Of a stretch of 64,000 nt of DNA, positions 26,581-34,810 are shown in pieces. The translations under genes were made by a program, and so were the position numbers. The notes under the pieces were generated by a model that saw only the letters and a program-made list of their open reading frames with translations, made no database searches and was not told the DNA's origin. The DNA is from Rhodococcus sp. 14-2483-1-2 (lineage in GTDB: Bacteria > Actinomycetota > Actinomycetes > Mycobacteriales > Mycobacteriaceae). The DNA lies in the NCBI RefSeq assembly GCF_002259405.1, contig NZ_NPFW01000014.1, positions 305,767 to 369,766 of the forward strand, read 5' to 3'. Numbering within the stretch: position 1 is the stretch's first letter; every line of letters begins with the position of its first letter.

Positions 26581-26752
26581 CCCGCATTGGCACCCGGATC
26601 CTCGCTCGGCACCTTCTGCCGGTCACCCCTGCCCCACTGTCTGGGCGCAGTGTCTCGACGCCCGTCGTTCGCCCCGTCTGGCGGGTACACCTCAGGTGTG
26701 GACGTCGCCGTACCGGCGATGAGTCGACACCACCGCCTCAGAAGGGAGCCTG

Positions 26753-27232
26753 ATGTTTCTGTTCGTATCCAACGGCGGCAAGCAAAAGATGATCGAGCAT
26801 AGGATCGACGCTCCCTGGCAGTTCGGGCAGCTGCTCTCGCGGTTCGACGGTCTTCAGCGGCCTGCGTTGACGGTCTCGAAGGTTCCGGAGGGTCGGTACT
26901 ACGAGGATCTCAGCGACGACGAGAAAACCGCGATGAGCGAAAGCTACATCCAAGCCGCTGGGTCGGCGCAGGCGATGTCGGTCGAGATGCGGTTTCCCAT
27001 CGACGGTGTTCATCGCCTGTTCGTCGTCGGCCGACCCGGCCCCCGTCATGGCGAACCCACTGTCGAGATCCCGTTCTTCAGCGGCAAACGCTCCCTCACC
27101 GTGTACCCCGAAGAGGTGTTCACCGCTGACGACGCGACGCAGTTGTTCTTCGATTGGGCCACCACCGGAGACATCGACCGCACGAAACATCATCTCCGCG
27201 AATTCGACCTCGACGCTTTCTACCGAACCTGA
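26753..27232 (+). CDS. Hypothetical protein, possibly immunity-protein-like
   Basis: 159 residues, soluble, no signal peptide. AGAAGGGAG lies upstream of the ATG at 26753. The C-terminal half (EPTVEIPFFSGKRSLTVYPE, then DATQLFFDWATTGDID) resembles the organisation of Imm1-type immunity proteins, where an acidic helix closes the domain. The match is weak and no cognate polymorphic toxin is next to it. Function not assigned. Confidence 0.5.
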   Translation: MFLFVSNGGKQKMIEHRIDAPWQFGQLLSRFDGLQRPALTVSKVPEGRYYEDLSDDEKTAMSESYIQAAGSAQAMSVEMRFPIDGVHRLFVVGRPGPRHGEPTVEIPFFSGKRSLTVYPEEVFTADDATQLFFDWATTGDIDRTKHHLREFDLDAFYRT

Positions 27233-27472
27233 GACCAGCCTGCCGCGCGCGAACGATCGGCCGCGGACATCGCCCTCATGGCCGAGGAGCTGCAATGCCC
27301 GAACTCGGTGTCGATGAAGATCGCTGCTCGTACGCTGCTCCGGTGCGGTGGGCTTGGCGGAAGTCATCGAGCATTTGGGTTCGTCGATATGAGAGCCCAT
27401 GCACGCGAACAGGTATGCGGAGTACTCGAGGAGTTGCATTGCACGACAGCAGGGCCCCCTCGAGCGGGTCGA
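27233..27472. other. Gene-free stretch upstream of a remnant
   Basis: Several overlapping open frames on both strands, none with consistent coding character or family similarity. Nothing structural recognised. Confidence 0.4.
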
Positions 27473-27637
27473 TCAACAGCGAAGACGCCCGTTCCCGGTT
27501 GGGCAAAGACGGCGAACGCCACCGCAATCGAGCGTGAGGCAGGCCATCGCCCACCGAATGCGCTTTCCGGAGAGCCGGGAGTTCTGGAAGTCCGCCATCC
27601 AGCGGTAGTCGTACGGCTCTGTGAACCATGCCCGCAC
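27473..27637 (-). pseudogene. Possible N-terminal remnant of a membrane diguanylate-cyclase gene
   Basis: A 54-codon frame from GTG 27637 reads VRAWFTEPYDYRWMADFQNS then RLSGKRIRWAMACLTLDCGG before a stop. The pattern of Trp, Asp-Tyr-x-Trp and basic residues resembles the start of rhodococcal MASE-GGDEF proteins, but nothing of the GGDEF domain follows. If correct it is the stump of a deleted gene. Weak call. Confidence 0.25.
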
Positions 27638-27686
27638 TCCACCCGCGGAACTTCCGGCGCGATGCGACGTCGAATTCGCCAGTGGA

Positions 27687-28580
27687 TCAGAAATACCGAG
27701 GGAACGGCGACCAATCGGGCTCGCGCTTTTCCAGGAAGGAGTCGCGCCCTTCCACTGCCTCGTCGGTCATATAGGCCAGACGCGTTGCCTCACCGGCGAA
27801 CAGTTGCTGGCCGACCAGGCCGTCGTCCTGCAAATTGAAGGCGTACTTCAACATTCGTTGGGCCTGAGGCGATTTCGCGTTGATCTTCGCCGCCCACTCG
27901 ATGGCCGTGTTCTCGAGCTCGTCGTGATCGACCACCTTGTTCACTGCGCCCATGCGGTGCATCTCCTCGGCCGAATACGTCTCGCCGAGGAAGAAGATCT
28001 CGCGAGCGAACTTCTGACCGACCATCTTGGCCAGATACGCACTGCCGTAACCGCCGTCGAAGCTGCCGACGTCCGCGTCGGTCTGCTTGAACCGCGCATG
28101 TTCGCGGCTCGCGAGGGTCAGATCGCACACCACGTGCAGGCTGTGCCCGCCGCCTGCCGCCCAGCCGTTGACCAAGCAGATGACCACCTTGGGCATGAAG
28201 CGAATGAGGCGCTGCACCTCCAGGATGTGCAGGCGGCCTGCGCGGGCCTTGTCGACGGTGTCGGCCGTTTCCCCGTCCGCGTACTGATAGCCGCTGCGTC
28301 CGCGAATGCGCTGATCGCCACCGGAGCAGAACGCCCAGCCGCCGTCCTTGCTGCTCGGTCCGTTTCCGGTGAGCAACACCGTGCCCACGTCGGAACTCAC
28401 CCGTGCATGTTCGAGAGTGCGGTAGAGCTCGTCGACGGTGTGCGGCCGAAATGCATTGCGGATTTCGGGACGGTCGAACGCAATTCGCACGGTCGCATCG
28501 GACACGTGGCGGTGATACGTGATGTCGGTCAGGTCTTCGAAGCCGGGAACGGGACGCCACAGTGCGGGAGTGAAGGTCAC
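27687..28580 (-). CDS. menB: 1,4-dihydroxy-2-naphthoyl-CoA synthase
   Basis: 297 residues. Crotonase-fold enzyme that closes the second ring of the naphthoquinone from o-succinylbenzoyl-CoA. Seen: FDRPEIRNAFRPHTVDELYR near the N-terminus, the oxyanion-hole segment FCSGGDQRIRGRSGYQYADG, and VNGWAAGGGHSLHVVCDLTL in the middle, with the C-terminal LEKREPDWSPFPRYF typical of MenB. Length fits the long actinobacterial form. Divergent from the thioesterase-menC pair with 67 bp between. GTG start at 28580. Confidence 0.97.
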   Translation of the reverse strand: MTFTPALWRPVPGFEDLTDITYHRHVSDATVRIAFDRPEIRNAFRPHTVDELYRTLEHARVSSDVGTVLLTGNGPSSKDGGWAFCSGGDQRIRGRSGYQYADGETADTVDKARAGRLHILEVQRLIRFMPKVVICLVNGWAAGGGHSLHVVCDLTLASREHARFKQTDADVGSFDGGYGSAYLAKMVGQKFAREIFFLGETYSAEEMHRMGAVNKVVDHDELENTAIEWAAKINAKSPQAQRMLKYAFNLQDDGLVGQQLFAGEATRLAYMTDEAVEGRDSFLEKREPDWSPFPRYF

Positions 28581-28647
28581 GAGCGCCAGCTTAACGGTGG
28601 CCGGGGTTGGCTCCGTGCCGAACGGTCGGTGCAGCTAGCGTGCAGTC

Positions 28648-29280
28648 ATGACCGACCCGATCGAGCTCGACCGCGATTACGACCACCACGGGGGCTTCCC
28701 GCGTTTCGTTCCTGCGAAGGTGGGGCCGGAGTACGGGCAGCTGCTCGAGGCCTTGCGCACGGTGCAGGATCTCGCGGTGTCCACCTCGTTGCCGGCCGAA
28801 GTGACCGAGGCAGCTGCGGACAAGGCTCGGGAACTGATCGAGCTGTTGAGCCCGCACGTGGTGGCCGAGGGACGTCAGACCGCCGGACGCGTTCCGAGGC
28901 TTCCGGGCCGAGGCTCGCTGTTGTTGATGCCGTGGATCATCGAGAAGATCGACGCAGACGGTGTCCGCAGCCGGGGCATGTTCCGCCGCTTCCACCTCGG
29001 CGGAAACTCCGCCGCGCACGGTGGCACGCTGCCCCTTCTGTTCGACGACCTCTTCGGCCTCATCCAGCACGCCTACGGCAGGCCCATCAGCCGGACGGCG
29101 TATCTGCACATCAACTACCGCAAGGTGACGCCGCTGAACACCGAGCTGGTCGTCGAGGGCGCGGTGGATCGGGTCGAGGGACGCAAGACGTTCATCAACG
29201 CTCGGCTCACGGATCTGGACGGCAACCTGTTGGCCGACTGCGAGGCGTTGATGGTGCAGTTGCTCCCGGGGCAGCAATGA
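28648..29280 (+). CDS. Hotdog-fold (PaaI-like) thioesterase
   Basis: 210 residues. The second half holds the hotdog domain: GMFRRFHLGGNSAAHGGTLP (with the HGG motif and the catalytic-region Asn), LLFDDLFGLIQHAYGRPISR and YLHINYRKVTPLNTELVVEG. The N-terminal 80 residues are a helical extension. Located between menB and menC, its stop overlapping the menC start by 4 bp (ATGA). Menaquinone synthesis needs a DHNA-CoA hydrolase of this fold after MenB, so this gene is a good candidate for that step; not proven. A TAGCGT box 6 nt before the ATG suggests a leaderless transcript. Confidence 0.8.
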   Translation: MTDPIELDRDYDHHGGFPRFVPAKVGPEYGQLLEALRTVQDLAVSTSLPAEVTEAAADKARELIELLSPHVVAEGRQTAGRVPRLPGRGSLLLMPWIIEKIDADGVRSRGMFRRFHLGGNSAAHGGTLPLLFDDLFGLIQHAYGRPISRTAYLHINYRKVTPLNTELVVEGAVDRVEGRKTFINARLTDLDGNLLADCEALMVQLLPGQQ

Positions 29281-30248
29281 TCCCCCCGATCGACGACGTT
29301 CTGGACGGTGCGCATGTGCTCTCGATGCCGATGCGGACCAAGTTCCGCGGCATCACCACCCGTGAGGTGATGCTCGTTCGCGGCCCGGCAGGGTGGGGTG
29401 AGTTCTCACCGTTTCCCGAGTACGACGACGTCGAGTCGACCCCGTGGCTGGCGTCGGCGATCGAGGCCGCGTGGGACGGCCCGCCCAGCCCGCTGCGCCG
29501 ACGCATCCCGGTGAACGCGACCGTCCCCGCAGTGGCGGCATCGGACGTGACATCGGTGTTGAGCCGGTCTCCCGGTGCCGAGACCGCCAAGGTGAAGGTG
29601 GCCGAGAAGGGGCAGACTCTGGCCGACGACCTCGCCCGAGTGCGTGCCGTGCGCGAGCTGGTGCCGCGGGTACGGGTCGACGCCAACGGCGGCTGGAGCG
29701 TCGACGAAGCGGTGGCGGCTCTGACGGCCCTGACCGCCGACGGTCCGCTCGAGTACGCCGAGCAGCCGTGTGCGTCGGTGCCGGAATTGGTCGAAGTTCG
29801 GCGTCGGGTGCCCGGGGTGCGGATCGCTGCCGACGAGAGCATTCGCCGGGCCGAGGATCCGATGAAGGTCGTCCGGGCGGGCGGAGCCGACATCGCCGTG
29901 CTCAAGGTAGCACCGCTCGGCGGGATGCGAGCGGTGCTCGAGCTGGCCGGAGAGCTGGGGGAGTACGGCGTGCCGGTGGTGGTGTCGAGTGCTCTCGATT
30001 CTGCTGTCGGGATCTCGTCCGGGCTGGCCGCCGCCGCTGCGCTGCCGCATCTCGAATTCGCCTGCGGTCTGGGAACGGGCGCACTGTTCGTTCGAGACGT
30101 CGCACCCGTGCCGGAGGTGATCGACGGAACGTACCCGGTCGGCAGCCTCGAACCCGATGCCGAGGCCCTGATCGAGCTCGACGCCGACGCCGATCGCACG
30201 CAGTGGTGGATCGAGCGAGTTCGGCGCTGCCACGCCCTTCTGCGGTAG
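29277..30248 (+). CDS. menC: o-Succinylbenzoate synthase
   Basis: 323 residues from ATG 29277, overlapping the thioesterase stop. Enolase-superfamily dehydratase. Catalytic Lys in AKVKVAEKGQ, metal ligands in RVDANGGWS (Asp), EYAEQPC (Glu) and IAADESIR (Asp/Glu), and the second Lys in AVLKVAPLGG are all visible. Makes o-succinylbenzoate for MenE. The frame stays open far upstream antisense to menB, but that part is not coding. Ortholog of Rv0553 in a conserved neighbourhood. Confidence 0.95.
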   Translation: MIPPIDDVLDGAHVLSMPMRTKFRGITTREVMLVRGPAGWGEFSPFPEYDDVESTPWLASAIEAAWDGPPSPLRRRIPVNATVPAVAASDVTSVLSRSPGAETAKVKVAEKGQTLADDLARVRAVRELVPRVRVDANGGWSVDEAVAALTALTADGPLEYAEQPCASVPELVEVRRRVPGVRIAADESIRRAEDPMKVVRAGGADIAVLKVAPLGGMRAVLELAGELGEYGVPVVVSSALDSAVGISSGLAAAAALPHLEFACGLGTGALFVRDVAPVPEVIDGTYPVGSLEPDAEALIELDADADRTQWWIERVRRCHALLR

Positions 30249-30300
30249 TCTTGCGCCCGGTCCGCGTGGGGCCGCTGACACATCTGGGAGGAACTTCGAA

Positions 30301-30744
30301 GTGGTTGCTGCACTCAAGGATTCACTGCTCGACGAGTCGAAGGCCGACGCTCTGCGCGTCGATGTCCTGGCACTGATCGACGCCGAGGTCGCGGACAAGA
30401 AGGGCGCGAGTGGACTCGCGGTCAAGGGGGGCTACGGCGCAGTGAAGAAGGTCGGACCGTCGTACATCGACAATGCGGTCTCGGCTCTGTGGCCCGATTT
30501 CGTCGACAAGCTGGATCCGTTCTGGCAGTCGTACAACGCTGCCCCGCAGGGCACATTCGGTCAGTATCTCGCCGCCAACGGCGACGCCGCATCCGACGCG
30601 CTGCTCTCGGTCACCGATGCCCGCATCGAGGAGACCGACAAGTCCGTCGTCAAGAAGTTCTACGGCAGCCTGCGTGGCTCGGCGAAGAAGAACGTCACCG
30701 AGGCGCTGCCGCGCGTGGGTGACCTGGTCGCCAAGCACGCCTGA
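30301..30744 (+). CDS. Conserved actinobacterial protein (DUF6918-like)
   Basis: 147 residues from GTG 30301, with GGGAGG upstream. Soluble and helical: SLLDESKADALRVDVLALID at the start, GYGAVKKVGPSYIDNAV in the middle, and a C-terminal KKFYGSLRGSAKKNVTEALP. Resembles DUF6918 proteins, which have no known function. Follows menC by 52 bp and is closed by a long hairpin shared with the convergent DUF2252 gene. Confidence 0.7.
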   Translation: MVAALKDSLLDESKADALRVDVLALIDAEVADKKGASGLAVKGGYGAVKKVGPSYIDNAVSALWPDFVDKLDPFWQSYNAAPQGTFGQYLAANGDAASDALLSVTDARIEETDKSVVKKFYGSLRGSAKKNVTEALPRVGDLVAKHA

Positions 30745-30756
30745 GCGGCTTCGCCG

Positions 30757-30806
30757 CATGTGATTGTGGAGCCCTCGGGTCGTTCCGCGGGCTCCACACT
30801 CACATG
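30757..30806. terminator. Bidirectional terminator between convergent genes
   Basis: An 18-bp stem with one mismatch: 30757-30774 pairs with 30789-30806, with a 14-nt loop. It lies 13 bp after the plus-strand stop and runs into the end of the minus-strand DUF2252 gene, so it can end both transcripts. Confidence 0.75.
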
Positions 30807-32209
30807 CGCGTAGCGCTCAAACGCTCCCAATCGGCTTCCGTCTGATCCGCGTACAGCTGCGCGAAGCGGCACAACGCCACCTCGAGGGCATCGGAATCTC
30901 CGGTGTATCCCGAGATCATCGACGCCCCACTCGTACGCGCGTGGCCCTTGGCCAGTAGCCGACCCACCACCCGTGCGTAGTCGACCAGAGCCGGCGCGTC
31001 GATCGACGACAGGTCGATGGTCCCCTTCATGTTGCGGAACTGCCGCACGTAGTACTGCCGTCCGGCGATGGTCGTCCAGCCCAGCAGCGGATCGCTGACG
31101 GTCTGCAGATCCTGCTGATACTCCACGACCCTCTGGCCCTGGTGATCGTGCCAGGCCGATTCGCCGTGCACGTACGGCGCGAGCACCGAGCGTCTGGCCT
31201 GCTTGAGCTGCAGGAACACGACGTCGTCCTCGCTGGTGCCCTCGAGCAGAGCCACGTACGCCCGCAGGCCGACGCTGCCGACGCCGACCACGCGGTGCGC
31301 CACGTCGATCAACGTGTATCCACCGAGCACGCGACGCCAGTGCGGGGTGAGGGTGAGCAGATACTCGTCCAATCCGACGGCCAGAAGTTCCTCGTCCTTG
31401 GCGGAGATGCGCGTGGTGATCGGCGGCTCCTCGACGATTCTGCGCTTGCCCTCGTGCTTCTCGGTGAAGCGCGGCAGAACGCGGTCACTGGTGCGTCGAC
31501 GCGCCTTCTTGGTGGCGCGTTTGATCTCCTTGCGCAGCGAGCCCTCGGTGGCGTCGCGCTGCAGCTTCTCGGCCGTCAGACGTTGGAACGAACGCGACAT
31601 CAGCGGCTCGTCGGCAAGTCGGGCCACCTCGATTCGGTACGCGGACACGCAGGCGGTGACGGCGTCGCGGCACTGATCCTCGGTGCGGCCGTTCTGCCGC
31701 CCGGCCACCCAGATGCTCGCGGCGAGGCGTCGTAGATCCCATTCCCAGGCTCCCGGGTGGGCCTCGTCGAAGTCGTTGAGATCGATGACGAGGTCACGTT
31801 CGGGGGAGGCGTAGAACCCGAAGTTGCCCAGGTGGGCGTCGCCGCTGATGACCGGGTTGATGCCGGTCGACGGCAGCATCGCCACGTCTCGGGCCATGAC
31901 GATCGCCGTGCCGCGCAGGAATCCGTACGGGGACTCGACCATCCGCTCGAGGCGCGTCGGTATCAGCCATTCGATGCGGCCCTGGTGCGAGTATTCGATC
32001 TGCTTGACCGGGTCGGGTCGATCCGCCGGTGGGGTCCAATCGCCGAGCGAGGCGATCGGCACCTTTTCGCGTAGACGTCGTCCCAGTTCGTAGCGCTCGG
32101 CTCGGGGGAGCGGGCGGGCGCGCAGCGAGGCGAACGACGCACCGTCGACCTCGACCGAGTCGGTGACGACTGTGTGACCTTTTCCCAAGCCGGACATGTG
32201 AGATGACAC
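30800..32209 (-). CDS. DUF2252 family protein (kinase-like fold)
   Basis: 469 residues from GTG 32209 (ATG 32197 is an alternative). Diagnostic stretches: SGDAHLGNFGFYASPERDLV and INDLNDFDEAHPGAWEWDLR-type sequence (VIDLNDFDEAHPGAWEWDL), which place His, Asp and Asp where aminoglycoside-phosphotransferase-like folds hold the active site. A later DVAHRVVGVGSVGLRAYVAL is also conserved. Function unknown. It starts 10 bp after the siderophore-interacting-protein gene and is probably in its operon. Confidence 0.88.
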   Translation of the reverse strand: MSSHMSGLGKGHTVVTDSVEVDGASFASLRARPLPRAERYELGRRLREKVPIASLGDWTPPADRPDPVKQIEYSHQGRIEWLIPTRLERMVESPYGFLRGTAIVMARDVAMLPSTGINPVISGDAHLGNFGFYASPERDLVIDLNDFDEAHPGAWEWDLRRLAASIWVAGRQNGRTEDQCRDAVTACVSAYRIEVARLADEPLMSRSFQRLTAEKLQRDATEGSLRKEIKRATKKARRRTSDRVLPRFTEKHEGKRRIVEEPPITTRISAKDEELLAVGLDEYLLTLTPHWRRVLGGYTLIDVAHRVVGVGSVGLRAYVALLEGTSEDDVVFLQLKQARRSVLAPYVHGESAWHDHQGQRVVEYQQDLQTVSDPLLGWTTIAGRQYYVRQFRNMKGTIDLSSIDAPALVDYARVVGRLLAKGHARTSGASMISGYTGDSDALEVALCRFAQLYADQTEADWERLSATRM

Positions 32210-32219
32210 TAATCGAGTG

Positions 32220-33053
32220 CTATCCGGCGGCTTTACCGAACTTCCAGTATCCGGTGAAGCAGATGCTGGATTTCGGTACTGCGTGCTCGTTCACCAGGTA
32301 TCTGCGCAGGCCGGTGGCCAAGCCCTGTTCGCCTGCCACGTACACGAACGGGGTGCCGCCGGGAAGTTCGGCTTTCTGCACTGCGGCCAGTGCCGCATCA
32401 CCGGGTTTGGCATGCGGGTCGGTGCGCACGATCCACTTCAGCTCGACGCCCGGCGGCACGTGGTGCTGCTGGACGTCGGCCTCGGTGGGGACTTCGATGA
32501 ACACCACGGCGCGCAGGTCTTCCGGTGAGGATCGCAGTATTCCGAGAATCGCCGGAGCGGCACTCTCGTCGCCGACGAGCAATTGCCACGAGGCATCGGT
32601 ATCCGGGTTGTAGATGCGTCCCTCGTCGAGAATCGCGACGCGGTCCCCGGGAACGGCGCGTGCAGCCCACGACGACGCTGGGCCCGCGTGGCCGCCGTGT
32701 TCGGAACCGTGGACGACGAAGTCGACGTCCAGCTCCGCGCCCTCGCTCAACCGGCCCTGGCCTGCGGGGCGGAAGTTGCGGACGGTGTAGTTGCGGACAA
32801 CCGGCTTGGTGTCCTTGGAGAAGGTCAGATACTGGGCGTACCAGAATTTCGAGGTCGAGCTGGGTATGCGGGGTTCGCGTTGATCCGGTTGTGGCAGGAA
32901 CAGTCGGAACCACTGGTCGTAGCCCATGTACGCGTAGCTCGAGAGCGACTCGCCCCCGAGGGTGATCCTGACGAAGCCGGAACTGATCCGTTCGGCAGCG
33001 AGAACGTGCAGTCGGTAGAACGCCGGGTGCTCGGGTTTGAGGTACTTGGCCAT
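32220..33053 (-). CDS. Siderophore-interacting protein (FAD-dependent ferric reductase)
   Basis: 277 residues from ATG 33053. A flavin reductase-like fold with the FAD-binding RNYTVRNFRP motif near residue 93, and a C-terminal NAD(P)-binding SIP half (VYVAGEQGLATGLRRYLVNE). Family members such as ViuB reduce ferric siderophores in the cytoplasm to release iron. A TAATCT -10 box 7 nt before the ATG overlaps an IdeR-like box, so iron repression is likely. Followed by DUF2252. Confidence 0.9.
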   Translation of the reverse strand: MAKYLKPEHPAFYRLHVLAAERISSGFVRITLGGESLSSYAYMGYDQWFRLFLPQPDQREPRIPSSTSKFWYAQYLTFSKDTKPVVRNYTVRNFRPAGQGRLSEGAELDVDFVVHGSEHGGHAGPASSWAARAVPGDRVAILDEGRIYNPDTDASWQLLVGDESAAPAILGILRSSPEDLRAVVFIEVPTEADVQQHHVPPGVELKWIVRTDPHAKPGDAALAAVQKAELPGGTPFVYVAGEQGLATGLRRYLVNEHAVPKSSICFTGYWKFGKAAG

Positions 33054-33058
33054 GCCGG

Positions 33059-33077
33059 TGAGATTAGTGGACCCTAA
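33059..33077 (-). promoter_or_regulatory. IdeR/DtxR-like iron box over the SIP promoter
   Basis: On the minus strand TTAGGGTCCACTAATCTCA matches 12 of 19 positions of the IdeR consensus TTAGGTTAGSCTWACCTAA. It covers the TAATCT -10 box that sits 7 nt before the SIP start codon. An iron-bound IdeR there would block transcription. Confidence 0.5.
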
Positions 33078-33099
33078 CTCCGAATGGGGGCGCGTCGAT

Positions 33100-34206
33100 T
33101 CACTCGGGTCGACCATGCCGGTAGTGCTGGACGACCTTCGCTCCCATCGGCACCGCGAACAGCATCATGAACACCCGGATCACCTGCGCTGCCACGACGA
33201 ACGTCACGTTCGCGCCGGTCGACGCGGCGATGGCAAGCACCGCGTACACACCACCCGGGGTGGTCGCCAGGTAGCCCTCGTAGCCGCTCGTCCCCGTCGC
33301 GGACGCCAGCCACAAGCCGAGCATCGCGCATCCGACGGTGACGGCGATGATCAACATCAGAGACGCGGGCAGGACCCGCGAGATCGACTTCAAGCTGGCG
33401 ACGGTGAACCGCAGCCCCGCCTGCCATCCGATCACGATGTACGCCGCCCACAGCAGCAACGTCGGGACGGATGCGTCGAACGACACCCCGAGTACGTCGG
33501 CGAGCGTGGCGATCATCAGCGGGCCGAGCAGGGCGGGGGCGGGCAGCCGGATCGCCTTCGCCAGCATCACGCCGATGACGCCGCAGATCACGACGAAGGC
33601 GAGGTCGATCCACAGTGCCTCGTGCACGTCGGCGGTGACCGACGACTGTCCGGGTTGAGCGTCGAACACCAGGGTGGCGACCAGTGGCAGCGTTGTGGTC
33701 ACCAGCACGACGCGGAGGTACTGCACCACCGCCACGACTCGTTCGTCGCCGCCGAGCTCCTGCGTGATCGCCACCAGTCCCGAGGCTCCGCCTGCGACCA
33801 GCGCCAAGGAACCGGTCAGTGAATCGATGTCTTTACGAAGCCCCAGCAGCGCGCCGGCCGCGATCGACAGCAACAGGGTGCCGATGCATGCCAGCAGTAC
33901 CGGCAGCCAGGTATCGCCCAGCGAGCTCAGAGTGTCGCTCTGCACCAGCGTTCCGATCTCGACGCCGAGGATTGCCTGCGCCGCCATGCCGAGTCTGCGG
34001 GGGAGTGGCGCTCGCTCGGTTCCGCTCGTCGGAGCCCACCCGGCGAGCGCGAACACGATCGCCACCAGCAAGGCAACGAACAACGCAGCCGACGGCACAC
34101 CGAGTGCATCGGCCCCGACGGTCAGTCCGACCGTGACGAGAACCAGCAGCAGCCAGCGAATCAAGAAGGTCGCTCGATTTCGCGAACCTCGGGCGGCAAC
34201 CCCCAC
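33100..34206 (-). CDS. AbrB-family membrane protein (putative transporter)
   Basis: 368 residues, ten or more membrane helices arranged as an internal duplication. The motifs VAGGASGLVAITQELGGDER and LATTPGGVYAVLAIAASTG are equivalent loops of the two repeats of the membrane AbrB family (PF05145, unrelated to the DNA-binding AbrB). Members have been proposed to be ammonia-monooxygenase-like or transport proteins; no substrate can be given. Its 5' end overlaps the flavin reductase gene by 46 bp. Confidence 0.8.
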   Translation of the reverse strand: MGVAARGSRNRATFLIRWLLLVLVTVGLTVGADALGVPSAALFVALLVAIVFALAGWAPTSGTERAPLPRRLGMAAQAILGVEIGTLVQSDTLSSLGDTWLPVLLACIGTLLLSIAAGALLGLRKDIDSLTGSLALVAGGASGLVAITQELGGDERVVAVVQYLRVVLVTTTLPLVATLVFDAQPGQSSVTADVHEALWIDLAFVVICGVIGVMLAKAIRLPAPALLGPLMIATLADVLGVSFDASVPTLLLWAAYIVIGWQAGLRFTVASLKSISRVLPASLMLIIAVTVGCAMLGLWLASATGTSGYEGYLATTPGGVYAVLAIAASTGANVTFVVAAQVIRVFMMLFAVPMGAKVVQHYRHGRPE

Positions 34207-34748
34207 TCGGTGCGACCGAGGCGGCTGAGCGGGGCAATGGCGTCGAACTCGGGGAGGCCGTCCTCGGCCAGATATTCGGGACGCACCGACAGGGCGACGA
34301 CAGTACCCATGACGACGAAGCAGTTACCCACTTCGACGACGCGATGCAACGTCGCCTCGATGGCGATCGGAGCGGCCGCCACGCGCGGTGGTGTCACGAC
34401 GGTACTGGGCTCGCTCTCGATGCCGACGGCCTCGAATTCGCTGACACCGTGATCGAAGCTCGCCGAACTGCTGTTGACCTGATCCACCAACGGTGCCGTC
34501 GCCAGATTCACGACGAACTCGCCGGTGGCCTCGATGTTGCGAAGACTGTCCTTGCGGGTCACCGACGTGAACTGCACGACCGGAGGCACCACCGAGGACA
34601 CCGTGAAGAAGCTGTAGGGCGCGAGGTTCGCCACACCGTCGGCCGAGACGGTGGAGACCCAGGCGATGGGCCGAGGTACCACCGAAGCGGTCAGGAGCTG
34701 GTAGAAGCGACCGGGAGCGACCTCGTCGGGCCGAAAGACTGTACGCAC
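34161..34748 (-). CDS. Flavin reductase-like FMN-binding protein
   Basis: 195 residues. Split-beta-barrel flavin reductase domain: [20 protein letters not shown], then [20 protein letters not shown] and GEFVVNLAT match the FMN site. Such proteins supply reduced FMN or act as flavin-dependent oxidoreductases; the partner is unknown. First gene of the minus-strand run toward AbrB, SIP and DUF2252, and divergent from menD with 62 bp between. GTG start at 34748. Confidence 0.85.
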   Translation of the reverse strand: MRTVFRPDEVAPGRFYQLLTASVVPRPIAWVSTVSADGVANLAPYSFFTVSSVVPPVVQFTSVTRKDSLRNIEATGEFVVNLATAPLVDQVNSSSASFDHGVSEFEAVGIESEPSTVVTPPRVAAAPIAIEATLHRVVEVGNCFVVMGTVVALSVRPEYLAEDGLPEFDAIAPLSRLGRTEWGLPPEVREIERPS

Positions 34749-34810
34749 ACCTTCATACTGTCAAAGCCCGGTTGCGGCGTCCGACCGACGCGTCTGACAC
34801 TCTTGAAACT

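Noticed and set aside
26738..27439. Minus-strand frame of 233 codons opposite the immunity-like gene
   Set aside because: No recognised domain and composition typical of antisense shadows; the plus-strand frame has a ribosome-binding site and normal protein composition.
27621..29276. Long open frame upstream of menC on the plus strand
   Set aside because: It lies antisense to menB and out of frame with the thioesterase; menC homology begins only at ATG 29277.
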